Part shown: piece after piece, positions 1 to 10,570 of the stretch
Layout: every line of letters starts with the position of its first letter
Position numbering within the stretch: the first letter of the stretch is position 1
Source: Bretschneidera sinensis
Lineage: Eukaryota > Streptophyta > Magnoliopsida > Brassicales > Akaniaceae
Direction of reading: 5' to 3'
Assembly: GCA_023935145.1 (NCBI GenBank)
Contig: CM043702.1
Coordinates: 74,110,820-74,174,819, forward strand
Length of the DNA stretch: 64,000 nt
The notes under the pieces: generated by a model
Told to the model about the DNA's origin: nothing
Database searches by the model: none
The model's input: only the letters and a program-made list of their open reading frames with translations
Program-made: the position numbers and the translations under genes

Positions 1-1941
1 ATTGCAAGTGTAAACATTCTTAACCGATTTCATAGTTCCTTTAAATTACTCGTTTTCCTTAGACATTTGGGAATTTAAAGAAAAGTTGAAAGAGAAAAAT
101 TTTAAAGGGGTTTATTGCGGAATTTCATAGAGTCTCAAATAGCTATCAGAAAAGCAGAACGTAATAATGTAGTGTTTATTTTTGAATTTTTAGCATTTCT
201 AAAATTTCCCCGAATTCAAAGTGGGAATTTTCAAAGGGTGTGGTTTATGAAAAAATGAAGAAATAATTAGAAATTGAATACAAATATTATATCAAGTGTT
301 GGCGGTCAGCAATCAAGAGAAGTTTCGTAGAAGAATGAGAAAGGCAAGGAGGTGATCCATGGGTAGTTGTAAGTGCTACGTGGTGACTTGAATTTACTTT
401 AAGTAGTCTAAATAAAAATCAATTATTTGGTGATAATATTAAATTTAATTTTTAAAGTATGATTGGGTGGTAGATAAATCGTTGGGTGGATAGATATGGT
501 ATAAATGTTGGAATCGTAGAAAATTATTATGTGAGAATGAATATTATTGGAATAATTGGTTAATTTAATAATGATGGTGATAATTAAATTCTTGATGAGT
601 TATATTGATGTTTTGATACAAATTTTGAGGAGATAAATTTTAGTGGATCTTGACAAACTTTGGTGGATGATTTGATGTGAATTGGGATGAAATTTAGTGG
701 ATCTTGACAAGCTTTAATGGATGTTGTGATGTGATTTGGGATGAAGGAATTTTAGTGAAATTTTTATATAATTTGAGAAAAATCAAGATAGTCAATTTAG
801 ATATTTTGAGTTCATGTTGTTTTTTTTATATTACTGTTCAAATGCATATTTCATATCATTGTTCATATGTATATGCATTAAATGAGAAAGAAAAGAATTG
901 GGAAGGGGCCGGTCTTATGAAATAACCGTGCCAGCCAGTATATGCTGGAAATAAAAGGGACACCGTGCCAGCCGGTATATGCTAAGAAAATTTCGTGGCA
1001 ACCAGGACAAGTTGCAAAGTAAAGAACTAGGAAGAGGCCGGTCTAAGATAATAACAACATGTCGACTGGTGGGAAGACGTTCCCATCATATGCATTCATG
1101 CATTGCATCTGTTTTAATTATTTCTTATTTTATTGAAATGTTGATATATGATGTGTTATTGTGAATTTAATCATAGACGAATGAGTCTCACAGAGAGAGA
1201 CAATTATAGTGATAAAATTATTGAAATGCTTAGGTGTGGTGTGTTATTGTGAAATTAGTCATATGTGGTGTATTATTGTGAATATGACTATAGATGGTTC
1301 AGTCTCACAGAAAGAGACAGTTATGGCGATAAGATGATTTAAATGTTGAGGTGTAGTGTGTTATTTTTATGGTGATAAGAACTATCTAAATGATAGACTT
1401 TATGATGTGACCCTCATTGTGAGGTAATTATGAGATAATTGATGGTCTTGAGGTGAATAAATAAATAAGAGGAAGAGATTGATATAGAATGAATATTTTG
1501 ACAAGTGTAGTGATAGTAGAGTGCTAGTATCAAGTGCATGAGATATAAAGTGATTTAAACATTAAAAGACTGTTTATACAAATGAGTACTTTTAGTAAAT
1601 TTAATTCACTGAACTTGTGAAGCTCACTTCTCATTATACAATGATTTTCAGATATCAGATCTGACAAATAGTTTGGTGAGTTGAAGTTCAGAAGAAATCA
1701 TTTTCTGTAAGCCAAGTGTGTGTCCACATCCTTAGACTAATGAGGAAATAAAATGAAATGAAAAATTTATTTGTAAATATTCATGCATTTTTACATTGTA
1801 TAGAACATTTAACGATCGGATTGATGTAAAATTTCTTTTGGTGTTATTTATATTTTGTTGTTGCATATATGTGTCATGCTGAGATTCTCAAAATGTGATG
1901 ACACCGTTTCGAGGGTGGCTAACCCGGGATGAGTCGTTAGA
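1..1941 (+). repeat. 5' LTR of element A (partial)
   Basis: It matches the 3' LTR at 6452-6770 almost word for word over the shared part and ends just before the primer site. At 890-1060 it carries degenerate copies of a roughly 60-bp repeat (words ccggt, gtatatgctg) also seen in the LTRs of element B. The short open frames at 704-925 and 979-1164 lie in this LTR and are not genes. The family TATA region is before position 1, visible in the 3' copy. Confidence 0.88.
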
Positions 1942-1945
1942 ATTT

Positions 1946-1957
1946 TGGTATCAGAGC
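1946..1957 (+). promoter_or_regulatory. Primer binding site of element A (iMet-tRNA type)
   Basis: TGGTATCAGAGC, four bases after the LTR end, is the standard plant complement of the initiator methionine tRNA 3' end used by many Ty3 and Ty1 elements. Confidence 0.9.
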
Positions 1958-2034
1958 ATTAGGTTTTTAAGATTTTGTAGACTGTATAAAAAGTAAGAAA
2001 GTGAAAGATTAAAATAAATTAAAATGAACAGTCT

Positions 2035-3244
2035 GAGGATGACACGTGCACGTACTAGAGCTAGAGTTAGAGTTAGAGTTATCGATTTGAGAGGGTTTAG
2101 TAGATCCCAATATTTTGACAAGTCGAGATTGAGCTTGAATCTGTGGTTCCTAGAAGGAAACATGTTGATAGTATGATTGATATTAGTAATATAATAGATA
2201 TTAAAGGTATGAGAGAATCTGAAGTTGAAAGAGATGAGCTAAGATGAGCTAAGATAAGCTCTTACACACGCTTTTGAGAAAATGAATGTAACAAATGATA
2301 GAGTAGATAGCTTATAGCATAGACTTGATGAACAGGCTAGAGCAGTGCCTGATGTTGTTAATCTAGTAATGGTAGACACTTAAAAAAGGGGAAAAATGGA
2401 TTTATGCATGAGATGCAAGGAGATATAATTAAGCTAAATGCGGTGTTGTTGAAAGGATCCATGAATTCTTTTAAGCCTAAGTTTTGGGAGAAACATGTAG
2501 AGAGATTATTTGGTACTTTACCAGTGACTGATAGACAGATGGTCATTTTTGTTTAATTCAAGTTAGAAGGAGAAGTTTTAGAATGATGAAAGGATATTCT
2601 TCCCAGGGTAAGTGCAGATGTTGTAGACTCTTAACCTGGAATAGGTTTAAAGAGGTTTTCCTTGATCAATACTTTCCTTAGACCTTTAGAGCCCAACAAG
2701 GTAAGGATTTTATTTATTTGAGGCATATGAGTTGATTGTGGCTCAGTGTGATAGGAGATTTGTGGCTTTATCGAGGTTGGTACTGGAAATGGTATACCCA
2801 AATGAGAATAAGTGTAAGAGGTTCATAGATGAACTATTTTTAAGATTTGATCAAAACTATCTTACATGAGGCTTATGAATTATGTCGGATTAGTGGATAT
2901 AGCACTTCTGATTGGGAAATGTGTGATGGAAATTAGAGGAAGGTGGAATTGGCAGAAGAAGTCTAGATTTGAGGAACCCAGAGGTAGTACTAGTATGAGT
3001 GTGCAGGGTAGGAGACCACCCAAAGGTGGCGTTCTTTGTCACAAGGAATTAAAGTACTGAGTCAGAGGCAAACATGATCTGTTACTTCTATAACTTAGAA
3101 TACTATTGGTGGGACCCTTAGATTTGGGAGACAGGTTATGGGAACTGGGAGTCATGGCAGAGGGAGTAAGTATGCCACCAAGGGGAAGTGGTAATCTGAT
3201 GTATGATTGAGAGATAGAAGTTTGTCATAGATATATTTTATCCC
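2035..3244 (+). pseudogene. gag remnant of element A
   Basis: Capsid (gag) coding region in ruins. It opens with an arginine-rich stretch after a possible ATG near 2039. At about 2450-2610 it keeps a capsid block (VERLFGTLPVTDRQ, then LEGE) that matches the gag of element B near 25110-25230. Reading frame changes and stop codons follow every 100-200 bp. Near 2990-3180 are words shared with the gag tails of B and K (GRRPP, then a KEL motif). The zinc knuckle expected before the protease is not recognisable, and the join to protease near 3240 looks deleted. Confidence 0.75.
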
Positions 3245-3540
3245 ATAATTTTTTTTAATTTGAGGTGCCTTGTATATAGAAAAGGTGGACATATCAATAT
3301 TGGTTGATCTTGGTGCAACCCATTCTTTTGCATCCAGTATTCATATAAAGTCTATTGAAGTATGTATTAGTCCTTTGATGCAAAATATTTTTGTTGAAGT
3401 TCCCACTAAAGATGGAGTGATAATTAAAAATGTTTACAAGGGTTGTGTGATTCGTATCAGTGATAGAAAATCTGAAGCTGATTTATTATCTTTGAATATG
3501 GTTGATTATTTTAGAAAGAAGATAGTGTTCTAGATATGGA
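3245..3540 (+). pseudogene. Aspartic protease remnant of element A
   Basis: An 87-codon open stretch (3270-3533) holds the retropepsin core: LVDLGATHSFASS, where the active-site triplet is DLG, followed by a VEVPTKDG block and a DLLSLNMVD block. The same order of blocks is seen in elements B, C and K, where a DLILG motif follows. Here the frame ends just after, and the DLILG region is missing, so a short deletion joins protease to the linker. A non-functional relic. Confidence 0.8.
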
Positions 3541-3639
3541 CATGAAGAGTTTAATTTTAGAGAGAACATAAAATACTCTCGAACTATCTTATTTTACTCT
3601 GACCACTAGGAGATGGTTCAGGAAGGGTTTTAAGGAGTA

Positions 3640-4530
3640 TTGGGTATACAAAATGGATTCTAAAAAGGAAAATAGGAAGTTAGAATTAATCTTAATGGTG
3701 AAAGATTATTCTGATGAAATTCTTGATGAGTTGTCTAGGTTGCCTCCAAGTAAGGAGATCAAATTCTCTATTGATGTGATACCAGGATCATCAAATATAT
3801 TTAATAGCACCCTACAAAGTGACAACCGTGGGGTTAAGAGAATCGAATGTTCAAAAAATTTTAGATAAACAATTTATCGGACCTAATGTATTTGGGGAGC
3901 CCCTGTGTTGTTCGTGAAGTAGGAAGATGGAACGATAAGAGTGTGTATAGACTACCGATAGTTGAATAAGGACAAATATATTTTTCCAAGGATAAATAAA
4001 TTGTTTGAGCAGTGCAAAGAGTGAGAGTATTTTCTAAGATAAACCTGAGATCAGGTTATCACCAATTGAGGATAGAGAAGGGAGACATGCCTAAGACTGT
4101 TTTTAGGGCACGTTATGGTCAAAAACTTTTTGTGATGTTATTTGGATTTACTAATGTTCCATTAACATTCATGCACTTGATGAATAGAGTATTTAAACTA
4201 TATCTTAACAAGTTATAGTTGTATTTGACTTTCTGATATAATCTAAGAAGGAAAAGCAACCTGTGAAACATTAGACAGTGTGTTGGAGATTCTGAGGAGA
4301 GAGAAATTATATGCAAAGTTTTCTAAGTGTGAGTATTGGCTGAATGAAATAACTTTTTTTTTGGAACATGTAATATTGCGAAATGGCATAACAATTGATC
4401 TACAAAGGGTAGAGGCAATGTTAAGTTGGGAGACACCAACTAATGTGACTGAGATTAGAATCTTCCTGGGGTTAGCTGGTTATTATAGAAGATTTTTTCA
4501 AAAATTTTTATTATTGCAATACAGTTGAAT
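3640..4530 (+). pseudogene. Reverse transcriptase remnant of element A
   Basis: Recognisable RT blocks in order: the linker before RT (3653-3868), [10 protein letters not shown] (about 4045-4075), FGFTNVP (about 4140), then the thumb-side blocks KFSKCEYW (about 4315) and FLGLAGYYRRFF (4470-4500). The catalytic box around 4200-4240 is destroyed by a stop and frameshift: where FIDDIL-type residues stand in related copies, no double aspartate is readable. At least four frame changes occur across the domain. Confidence 0.85.
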
Positions 4531-4539
4531 AGACTGACC

Positions 4540-5030
4540 AAAAAAAAAAGGTAAGATTTTTATGGTGAGGGAAGTGTGAGAAAAATTTTCAATTTCTAAA
4601 AGAGATATTGACTACAGCCCCAGTATTGGTGTTTTTCTTTCTGGTGATGAAGGATTTGTGGTGTATAGTAATACGTCACATCAATGATTGGGATATGTGT
4701 AACATAGAAAAGCTGCGACCCATACTTCTAGGCAATTGAAGATTCATGATAAGAAATTTCCCTACTCATGACTTAGAATTAGCTGCTATAGGGTTTACTT
4801 TAAATATTGGAGACATCATCTGTATGGAGCCACCTGTGAGATATTCATAGGTTATAAAAGTTGGACATACTTACCTACCTAGAGAGAGTTGAATTTGAGA
4901 CAAAGATGGTGGATGGAGTTGATAAGTAACGATGATTGTACAATTCACTATCATATAGAAAATGCGAAGGTGATAGCTAATGCATTGAGTAGAAAGTCTA
5001 TAAGAAATTTAATTGCTATTGGGAGTCCTG
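4540..5030 (+). pseudogene. RNase H remnant of element A
   Basis: Starts with a degenerate CEKNFQFLKE-type block, then HDLELAA (about 4770-4790) and, in another frame, the end of the domain: CTIHYH (about 4940) and ANALSRKS (about 4980-5000), the usual C-terminal signature of Ty3 RNase H. Three or more frameshifts separate these blocks. Confidence 0.8.
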
Positions 5031-5119
5031 ATGTGAAATTGATGATAGATTTAAAAGAGATAAGAATGAAGTTGAATAACAATGGAGAGGATCATGGATA
5101 AAGAATATAGTTGTACAGT

Positions 5120-5934
5120 CATCCATAGTAAAATGTTTTAGATATTCAAGGTAGAGATGAAGAGATAGAAAAGATTAAGCATTGAGTGCTTACTAGAAAG
5201 CAATATAAGTTCAAAATTTGAAATAATGGTATCCTGGTCTTGGAACATAGAAATAATGTTCCCAATAATGCGGAGTTCAGAAAAGAGATAAGGAGGGAGG
5301 CACATAATGATGTAGATTCGATGCAAACAAGTAATAATAAGAGGTATAGAGGATTGAGACATTGTATGGTAAGAGGTGTAGAACTCCTATATGTTGGGAA
5401 GGAATGGAAGATAGAAATATATTTGGTCCATAAATTATTAGGGAGAACCTCAGAGCAGCCCAGAACAGACATAAGGGATATACTGATAAAAGAAGACGAC
5501 CTCTCGAGTTCCAAGTTGGTGATTGGGTATTTTTTAAGATATCTCCGTGGAAGGGAGTGTTGAGATTTTAAAAGAAGGAAAAGCTGAGCCCGAGATTCGT
5601 GGGGCCATATGAGGTGATTGAGAGAATAAGGCCCGTAGCATACCGTTTGGATTTGCCTCCGGAATTAAAGCAACTACATAATGTATTTCACGTGTCACTG
5701 CTGAGAAAGTACTTACACGATGAATCCCATAGTATCTCGAATCAGGCGATAGAATTTCAGGAAGATTTGACTTTTATGCAAGCACCAGTCAAAATCCTAG
5801 ATAGAAAGGATCAAGTCTTGCGCAATAAAGTCATTCCCTTGATTCAAGTATTATGGCGAAATAGAGATATCGAAGAAGTCACGTGGGAGCATGAAGCAAG
5901 AATGAGAAAGGATTTTCCCCAACTCTTTTCTTGA
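5120..5934 (+). pseudogene. Integrase remnant of element A, catalytic core deleted
   Basis: The N-terminal part (VPNNAEFRKEI, about 5258-5290, just before the zinc-binding region) runs near 5360 straight into a block that normally lies after the catalytic core (CMVRGVELLYVGKEW). The core with its D, D and E residues is therefore missing, roughly 500 bp compared with element B. The C-terminus at 5599-5934 is open for 111 codons: [32 protein letters not shown], then the tail ending [16 protein letters not shown] before a TGA. That tail occupies the chromodomain-like position of Tekay chromoviruses. Confidence 0.85.
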
Positions 5935-5983
5935 TTTTAGTAAAGAAATTTCGAGGACGAAATTTTTGTAAGGTAGGTAGAAT

Positions 5984-6770
5984 TGTAATACCTGTATATG
6001 TGAAATAAGGATAAAGAAGTAATTTAATAAATAAGGCATAGAGTTCAAATACTACATGTATTTTAGATGCAAAAAAAACGAGGGACGTTTTGTCCCAAAA
6101 TAAAAAAAAAGGATGTTTATGTCCCAAATAGAAAAAGACAAAAAAAAAATCCAGAATGTTCAAAGAGCGGCAAAAGAAAGAAGAAGAAAAATAAATAATA
6201 AATAAAAAGTTAAATAATAATAATAATAAAATCTGGGACACGAACGTCTCAGAAGAAAAAAGAAAGAAGAAGGAAGAAGAAAAAAAAATACACATGTGTG
6301 GTAGCAAGTGGCAGCACCTGCTGCCCAATTTGATACCAAACTTACATGTGTAAAAGTTGCCCTCCAGCACCACAAACCGTGGAAGACTTTGGGATGGGGG
6401 GGTTATAGATTTTTTTTAAAAAAAAGGCAACTTTGGTTTGTATATATATATATTGCAAGTGTAAACATTCTTAACTGATTTCATAGTTCCTTTAAATTAC
6501 TCGTTTTCCTTAGACATTTGGGAATTTAAAGAAAAGTTGAAAGAGAAAAATTTTAAAGGGGTTTACTGCGGAATTTAATAGAGAGTCACGAATAGCTATC
6601 ACAAAAGCAGAAGGTAATAACATAGTGTTTATTTTTGAATTTTTAGCATTTCTGAAATTTCTCCGAATTCTAAGTGATAATTTTCAAAAAGTGTAGTTTA
6701 CGAAGAAATGAAGAAATAATTAGAAATTGAATACAAATATTATGTCAGGTGTTGGCGGTCATCAACCGGG
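5984..6770 (+). repeat. 3' LTR of element A (truncated)
   Basis: It begins TGTAATACC after a polypurine-like tract (aggtaggtagaatt, 5970-5983) and matches 1-320 from position 6452. U3 is unusually purine-rich (6060-6290) and holds the hairpin GGCAGCA-cc-TGCTGCC at 6310-6325, upstream of a TATA run (6437-6451). Homology with the 5' LTR stops near 6770, where copia sequence of element E starts in the opposite orientation. Confidence 0.85.
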
Positions 6771-7668
6771 AGAAGTTTCAGGAGATACCTCACATTTTCC
6801 AGCAGCCTTGTCATTCCATCAAACATCCTCACCTGGATGTCTCCCGTGCCTCTCACTTGGTAAGAAATATCATTCCCCAAGAAAACTCTTTCATCATTGG
6901 TTTCCTTGAAATTCTTGAACCAGCTCCGGTGAGGGCACATATGATGAGTGCACCCGGAATCCAAGATCCATTTCTCACTGCCTTCTTGCCCCTTGCTCAC
7001 ACCCGAGCACACAACAAGAACATCATCAACTTGTTGTTCTGTTTTGGTAACCGAAGCCTCTCCATTCTTGGTATGGCTTCCTCCTCTGTCCCTTGTCATC
7101 TTCTTGCAATCTTTCTTGACATGACCCTCCTTATGGCAGTAGTAGCAACTCTTCCCTCCAAATCTCAGTTTGGAATGCATTCTCCCATGGATTTCTCCTC
7201 TACCTCTGTCCTGGTAGTAGCCATGGTTGCTGCCATACCGAGTTTCTGGCCTTCTTTTAAAGAACTGCCCTTTACCACTTGATGCACTCCTTATCTTGGC
7301 ATCAAAATTATCTTGCAACTCTTTCTTAGGATAAATTTAAAAACAAAGATTCGTTTACGAAGATATCTCTTATCCGGGAGAGTCTTGGCAAGAAACAACT
7401 CATCTAGTTTCTTCCATATTGCAGCTGGATCTTTCGTGTCTCCGCACTCCTTTGTGACATTATCCGACATGTGCAAGAAAATGTTGCTGCAAGCCATCTT
7501 CTTCATCTCAATCCGCTAGTCCTCCATGACACTTGCTGGAAAAGCATCACCTTCTCCAATAGCCAAGTCCACTTTCTGTTGCACAAGAACCTCCTTGATC
7601 TTCTGCTTCCACAGGGAAAAATCTCTCTTTCCATCAAACTTCTCAATACCGAAATTTGAAGCTATCTT
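6771..7668 (-). pseudogene. gag-protease remnant of element E (Ty1/copia)
   Basis: Minus strand. The expected start codon near 7667 reads ATA. The N-terminal UBN2-type gag follows (EKFDGKRDFSLW, later WKKLDELFLAKTLP), with one in-frame stop. Around 7310 a block of about 80 codons present in element D is missing. Then comes a complete CCHC knuckle (CYYCHKEGHVKKDC) and the protease start ILDSGCTHHMCPHRSWF with its DSG triad. The protein is open for 192 codons here (7318-6740), but the last dozen codons are read from the LTR of A, so that C-terminus is artificial. Confidence 0.88.
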
Positions 7669-7843
7669 TTGCGGACAAGATCCTTGATTTATGCACTACC
7701 CACAAATGCTTTCTTCAACCTCAAGAACACAGATCAAAGATGGATCTTAACACCGTTCTTGAATCACTCAAGAAGTTGATCTTCGATTCTTGGAGTCTTG
7801 GCTTCGTCACCTTCTTGTTCTTGCTCCGATACCCAGCTGTGTA

Positions 7844-7876
7844 GCTCTGATACTACTGTTCAAAGCTCTGATACCA
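7844..7876 (-). promoter_or_regulatory. Primer binding site of element E, duplicated in tandem
   Basis: On the minus strand TGGTATCAGAGC (7876-7865) directly follows the LTR. A second near-copy, with one change in the first bases, lies 21 bp further in (7855-7844). Only the first is placed correctly for priming. Confidence 0.8.
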
Positions 7877-7877
7877 C

Positions 7878-8838
7878 TATTGGAAATCACCTTGACAAGA
7901 TGCCCAGGTGGTGATCTTCTAAACACACAAGTCTAGAATGAATTGTAGAAAGAAATACAGCAATCGAACACAAGAACAGAAAATCAAAGAAAGAAATAAG
8001 ATAAGCAATTTGTTATCGAGGTTTGACAATGTGCCTACATCTCTGTGAGTTACTTCGAACTATCTGCACTAAATCAATGGTTCTTTACAATTCAGCAACC
8101 CTCTCCAAGAAACCTCAAGTTCTTGAAGGAACCAAGAGGAGAACTAGAAATTGATAGACCTATTACAAAGCTTTCTATCAATTCTATACTACCCTCTCTT
8201 CTTTACAACTAGCCTCTCTACAATGAGTCCCTCTTATATGTATGTGTCTTTGCACTCTCACACAATTCTCTCATTCACACACATGTCTCACAAGTTACAT
8301 CATCACATTGTTGTGTCTTCTTTTTTAGATTGAACCTAGGTGACCCTTTATATAGTGCACTAACTTCTTGTCCAATCTTGTGTGTCATTCTCCACCCTTA
8401 GATCTTGATGACCACTTAACCATGGCCCTCCATCAATCCTAAGTGGTGCTGTGCGTTTTAACCTTGCATTCACACACCTAAGAGAAGGATAAAGCATGCT
8501 ATCCATGTGTGCCGGCCAGTGCTGCAGGGTCGACTTCCCAACACTGCAGCTTTGAGTTTCTGTCCCTTATACTATTTCTGCCAGGTTCCAGCGCTGCAGC
8601 TTTGAGTTGTTGTCCCATTCACACAACACCCTTATGCTTGTATGCGGAAGTGCGCACACTAGTGCGCATGGCCTTCCTATGCTCCAAAATAAAGTACACC
8701 ATGTGTGCAGCCTTCTAACTTGCTGAACTTTGATCCTCCACCTTTGGTTTAGACTTTAACCATCTTTGAACCATGCTTGGACCTGTTCAAACCTTAACCA
8801 TGTTTGAACCATGTTTAAACCTTAGACAAATACCGATA
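7878..8838 (-). repeat. 5' LTR of element E
   Basis: About 961 bp, alignable with the LTRs of element D: same U5 end (GATTTCCAA on the minus strand), same TATA region (tttatatag at 8347-8355, inside a 23-bp word identical in D), and similar outer end. The stretch 8505-8610, upstream of the TATA box on the minus strand, repeats gctgcagcttt-type words. The open frames at 8151-8718 are chance frames in this LTR. Confidence 0.85.
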
Positions 8839-10570
8839 ACTCGCCAACTAGATTTTAAAACAGGGATGATACAGTTACTCCCTATGTTCCATGGCTTGGA
8901 AAATGAAAACCCATATGTGCACATTAGGGAGTTTAAAGAAGTAGTTACGAATTTTCATAGTCAAAATGCAACTAATGACATTCTGAGACTTAAGTTCTTT
9001 CCTTTCTCTTTGAAGGATAGAGCTAAGAGTTGGCTATACTCACTGAGACCATAATCTATTAGGTCGTGGAATGAGATGACTAAGGTTTTCTTTAATAAAT
9101 ACTTTCCCCAACATAAGACCAATGCTTTAAAAAGGAAAATCTCCACCTTTGCAAAAAAGGACAGTGAGACTCTGTATCAGTCTTAGGAGAGATTTAAGGA
9201 GTTGCTGAGTATGTGTCATCACCATGGGTATGAGAACTAGTGCTTAGTGAGCTATTTTTATGTGGGACTTACACCTAGAGAAGGCCAATTTATGGAGATG
9301 ATGTGTAATGGTGAGTTCTTACAGAAAGATCCTGATGAGGCCATAGAATACCTCAATGAGTTTACTGAAAAAGCTCACAGTTGGACTGGACCTAGTGCTA
9401 TTGAAAGCACAAATAGGTCACGACCTGCAGGAAACCCAAATAGTGGTCAAATTTACCATTTTTAGGGAAGAGGATAACCTAAAGGCTAAGGTCGAGATGC
9501 TCACTAGGGAGCTAGATGAGTTAAAGATTAAGGACTTAAAGCGAACACACGTATCTAATCATGCAGAGTCTTTTGGACCATGTTTTGTGTGTGACGGGGT
9601 AGATCATCTCGTCCAAGAGTATCCCATATTTGCTAAGATGAGAGGGATATATGAGGAACAATGTAATGCCTTAGGTATGTACAAGAAGCCTTGTTCACCT
9701 TTCTCTGATACCTATAATCCGGGGTGGTGCAATCACCCCAATTTTAGCTAGAAACTAGAAAACCAATCGCCTGCATAACCCCCTAGATCGTATCCTGCAC
9801 CATATCATGCACCTGCATCTTCTAGGAGTTATGTAGAAGACACTTTGCATGCTTTTATTGAGGCATATGGTAAGACTAACCAAAGATGTGAATTGTTGAT
9901 TACGCATGTTGTTGAAGAAAATAAGGACATAAAGAGCCAAGTGTCCAATTTGATGAGCTCCTTGAGTGTGAATGAGCGAGGTAAATTCCCTTCTCAAGCT
10001 TAGTCTAGACCCCATGGTCAGCATATGGAGCAAAAGAATTTGAAGGATGTGAATGCCATTATGACACGAAGTGGTAAGTCATTACACATCCCAACAACGA
10101 ACAAATCAGATGATGTGGAAAAGGGTCAAGATAGTAGTGATGTCGAGCTGCCCAAGGAACCTGAGGTGACAAAGAGTCCTATTAAGGTACCATTCCCTCA
10201 AGCTTTAAAATCAAGCAAGCGAACTCTGGATCCAAACAATGAAATCCTAGAGAATCTAAGGAATGGGCTCATGAAGCTGTCTTTTAGAAACATGACCCTC
10301 GAGGTGAATATCTTCCATATTACAAAACATCTAGAAGATGATGACGAGAGCCATCAGGCATACATGATTGACTCACTTATGGATAGGAGAGTTTCTATAG
10401 CTCATGATTTTGATTTCCTTGAGTATTTTCTTATTAATTCTGAGTTTGATTCTATCAGTGATCCATCTGATGTAGTTGATGTTTCTGCTATTTTTTATAG
10501 AACTCAGGATTATGAAACTCGGGCATGGAAACCTAAGTTTGAGGAGTTGCCTAAGAGGAGTGCAAAATAA
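8839..10570 (+). pseudogene. gag with protease-tail remnant of element F
   Basis: Athila-type gag: TGMIQLLPMFHGLENENPYV (8865-8925), FPFSLKDRAKSWLYSLRP (8998-9051), then a stop at 9052 that recurs at the same codon in H. Further blocks: FNKYFPQHKTNALKR, EYLNEFTEKAH, and a knuckle CFVCDGVDHLVQEY whose last cysteine is Y. TYNPGWCNHPNFS lies near 9708-9750. After a long tail with several stops, a deletion near 10258 joins gag (LDPNNEILENLR) to the last part of protease (MKLSFRNMTLEVNIFHI), so the protease active site is absent. The final frame (10025-10570, 181 codons) is open. Confidence 0.85.

Larger units (their letters stand above)
1..6770 (+). mobile_element. Element A: decayed Ty3 chromovirus (Tekay/Del-like), 3' LTR truncated
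   Basis: Order is 5' LTR, iMet-type primer site, gag, protease, RT, RNase H, integrase, 3' LTR, the layout of a Ty3 chromovirus. Position 1 already lies inside the 5' LTR: the same words start at 6452 in the 3' copy, which begins at 5984, so about 470 bp of 5' LTR lie outside the window. All genes are broken by stops and frameshifts and the integrase core is deleted. The 3' LTR stops near 6770, where element E begins, so the right end and target duplication are lost. The integrase C-terminus ends in a block typical of the Tekay/Del lineage (knowledge of the family). Confidence 0.9.
6771..8838 (-). mobile_element. Element E: Ty1/copia remnant (5' LTR, gag, part of protease)
   Basis: On the minus strand: 5' LTR (8838 to 7878), primer site, gag and the start of protease, then an abrupt end at 6771 against the LTR of element A. 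Protein and LTR match element D, so they are one family. RT, RNase H, integrase and the 3' LTR are gone, probably in the same deletion that removed the end of A's LTR and the 5' part of element F. E's right end lies inside F's gag, showing that E inserted into F. Confidence 0.88.

Noticed and set aside
704..1164. Two open frames of 73 and 61 codons
   Set aside because: Both lie in the LTR of A and have no protein-like composition or homologue in the other LTR families.
5146..6373. Long minus-strand frames rich in F, L and S
   Set aside because: They are complements of the purine-rich integrase and U3 region of A; composition explains their length.
7865..7876. gctctgatacca as part of a tRNA gene
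   Set aside because: It is only the 12-base primer complement; no cloverleaf surrounds it, and the same holds at the other primer sites.
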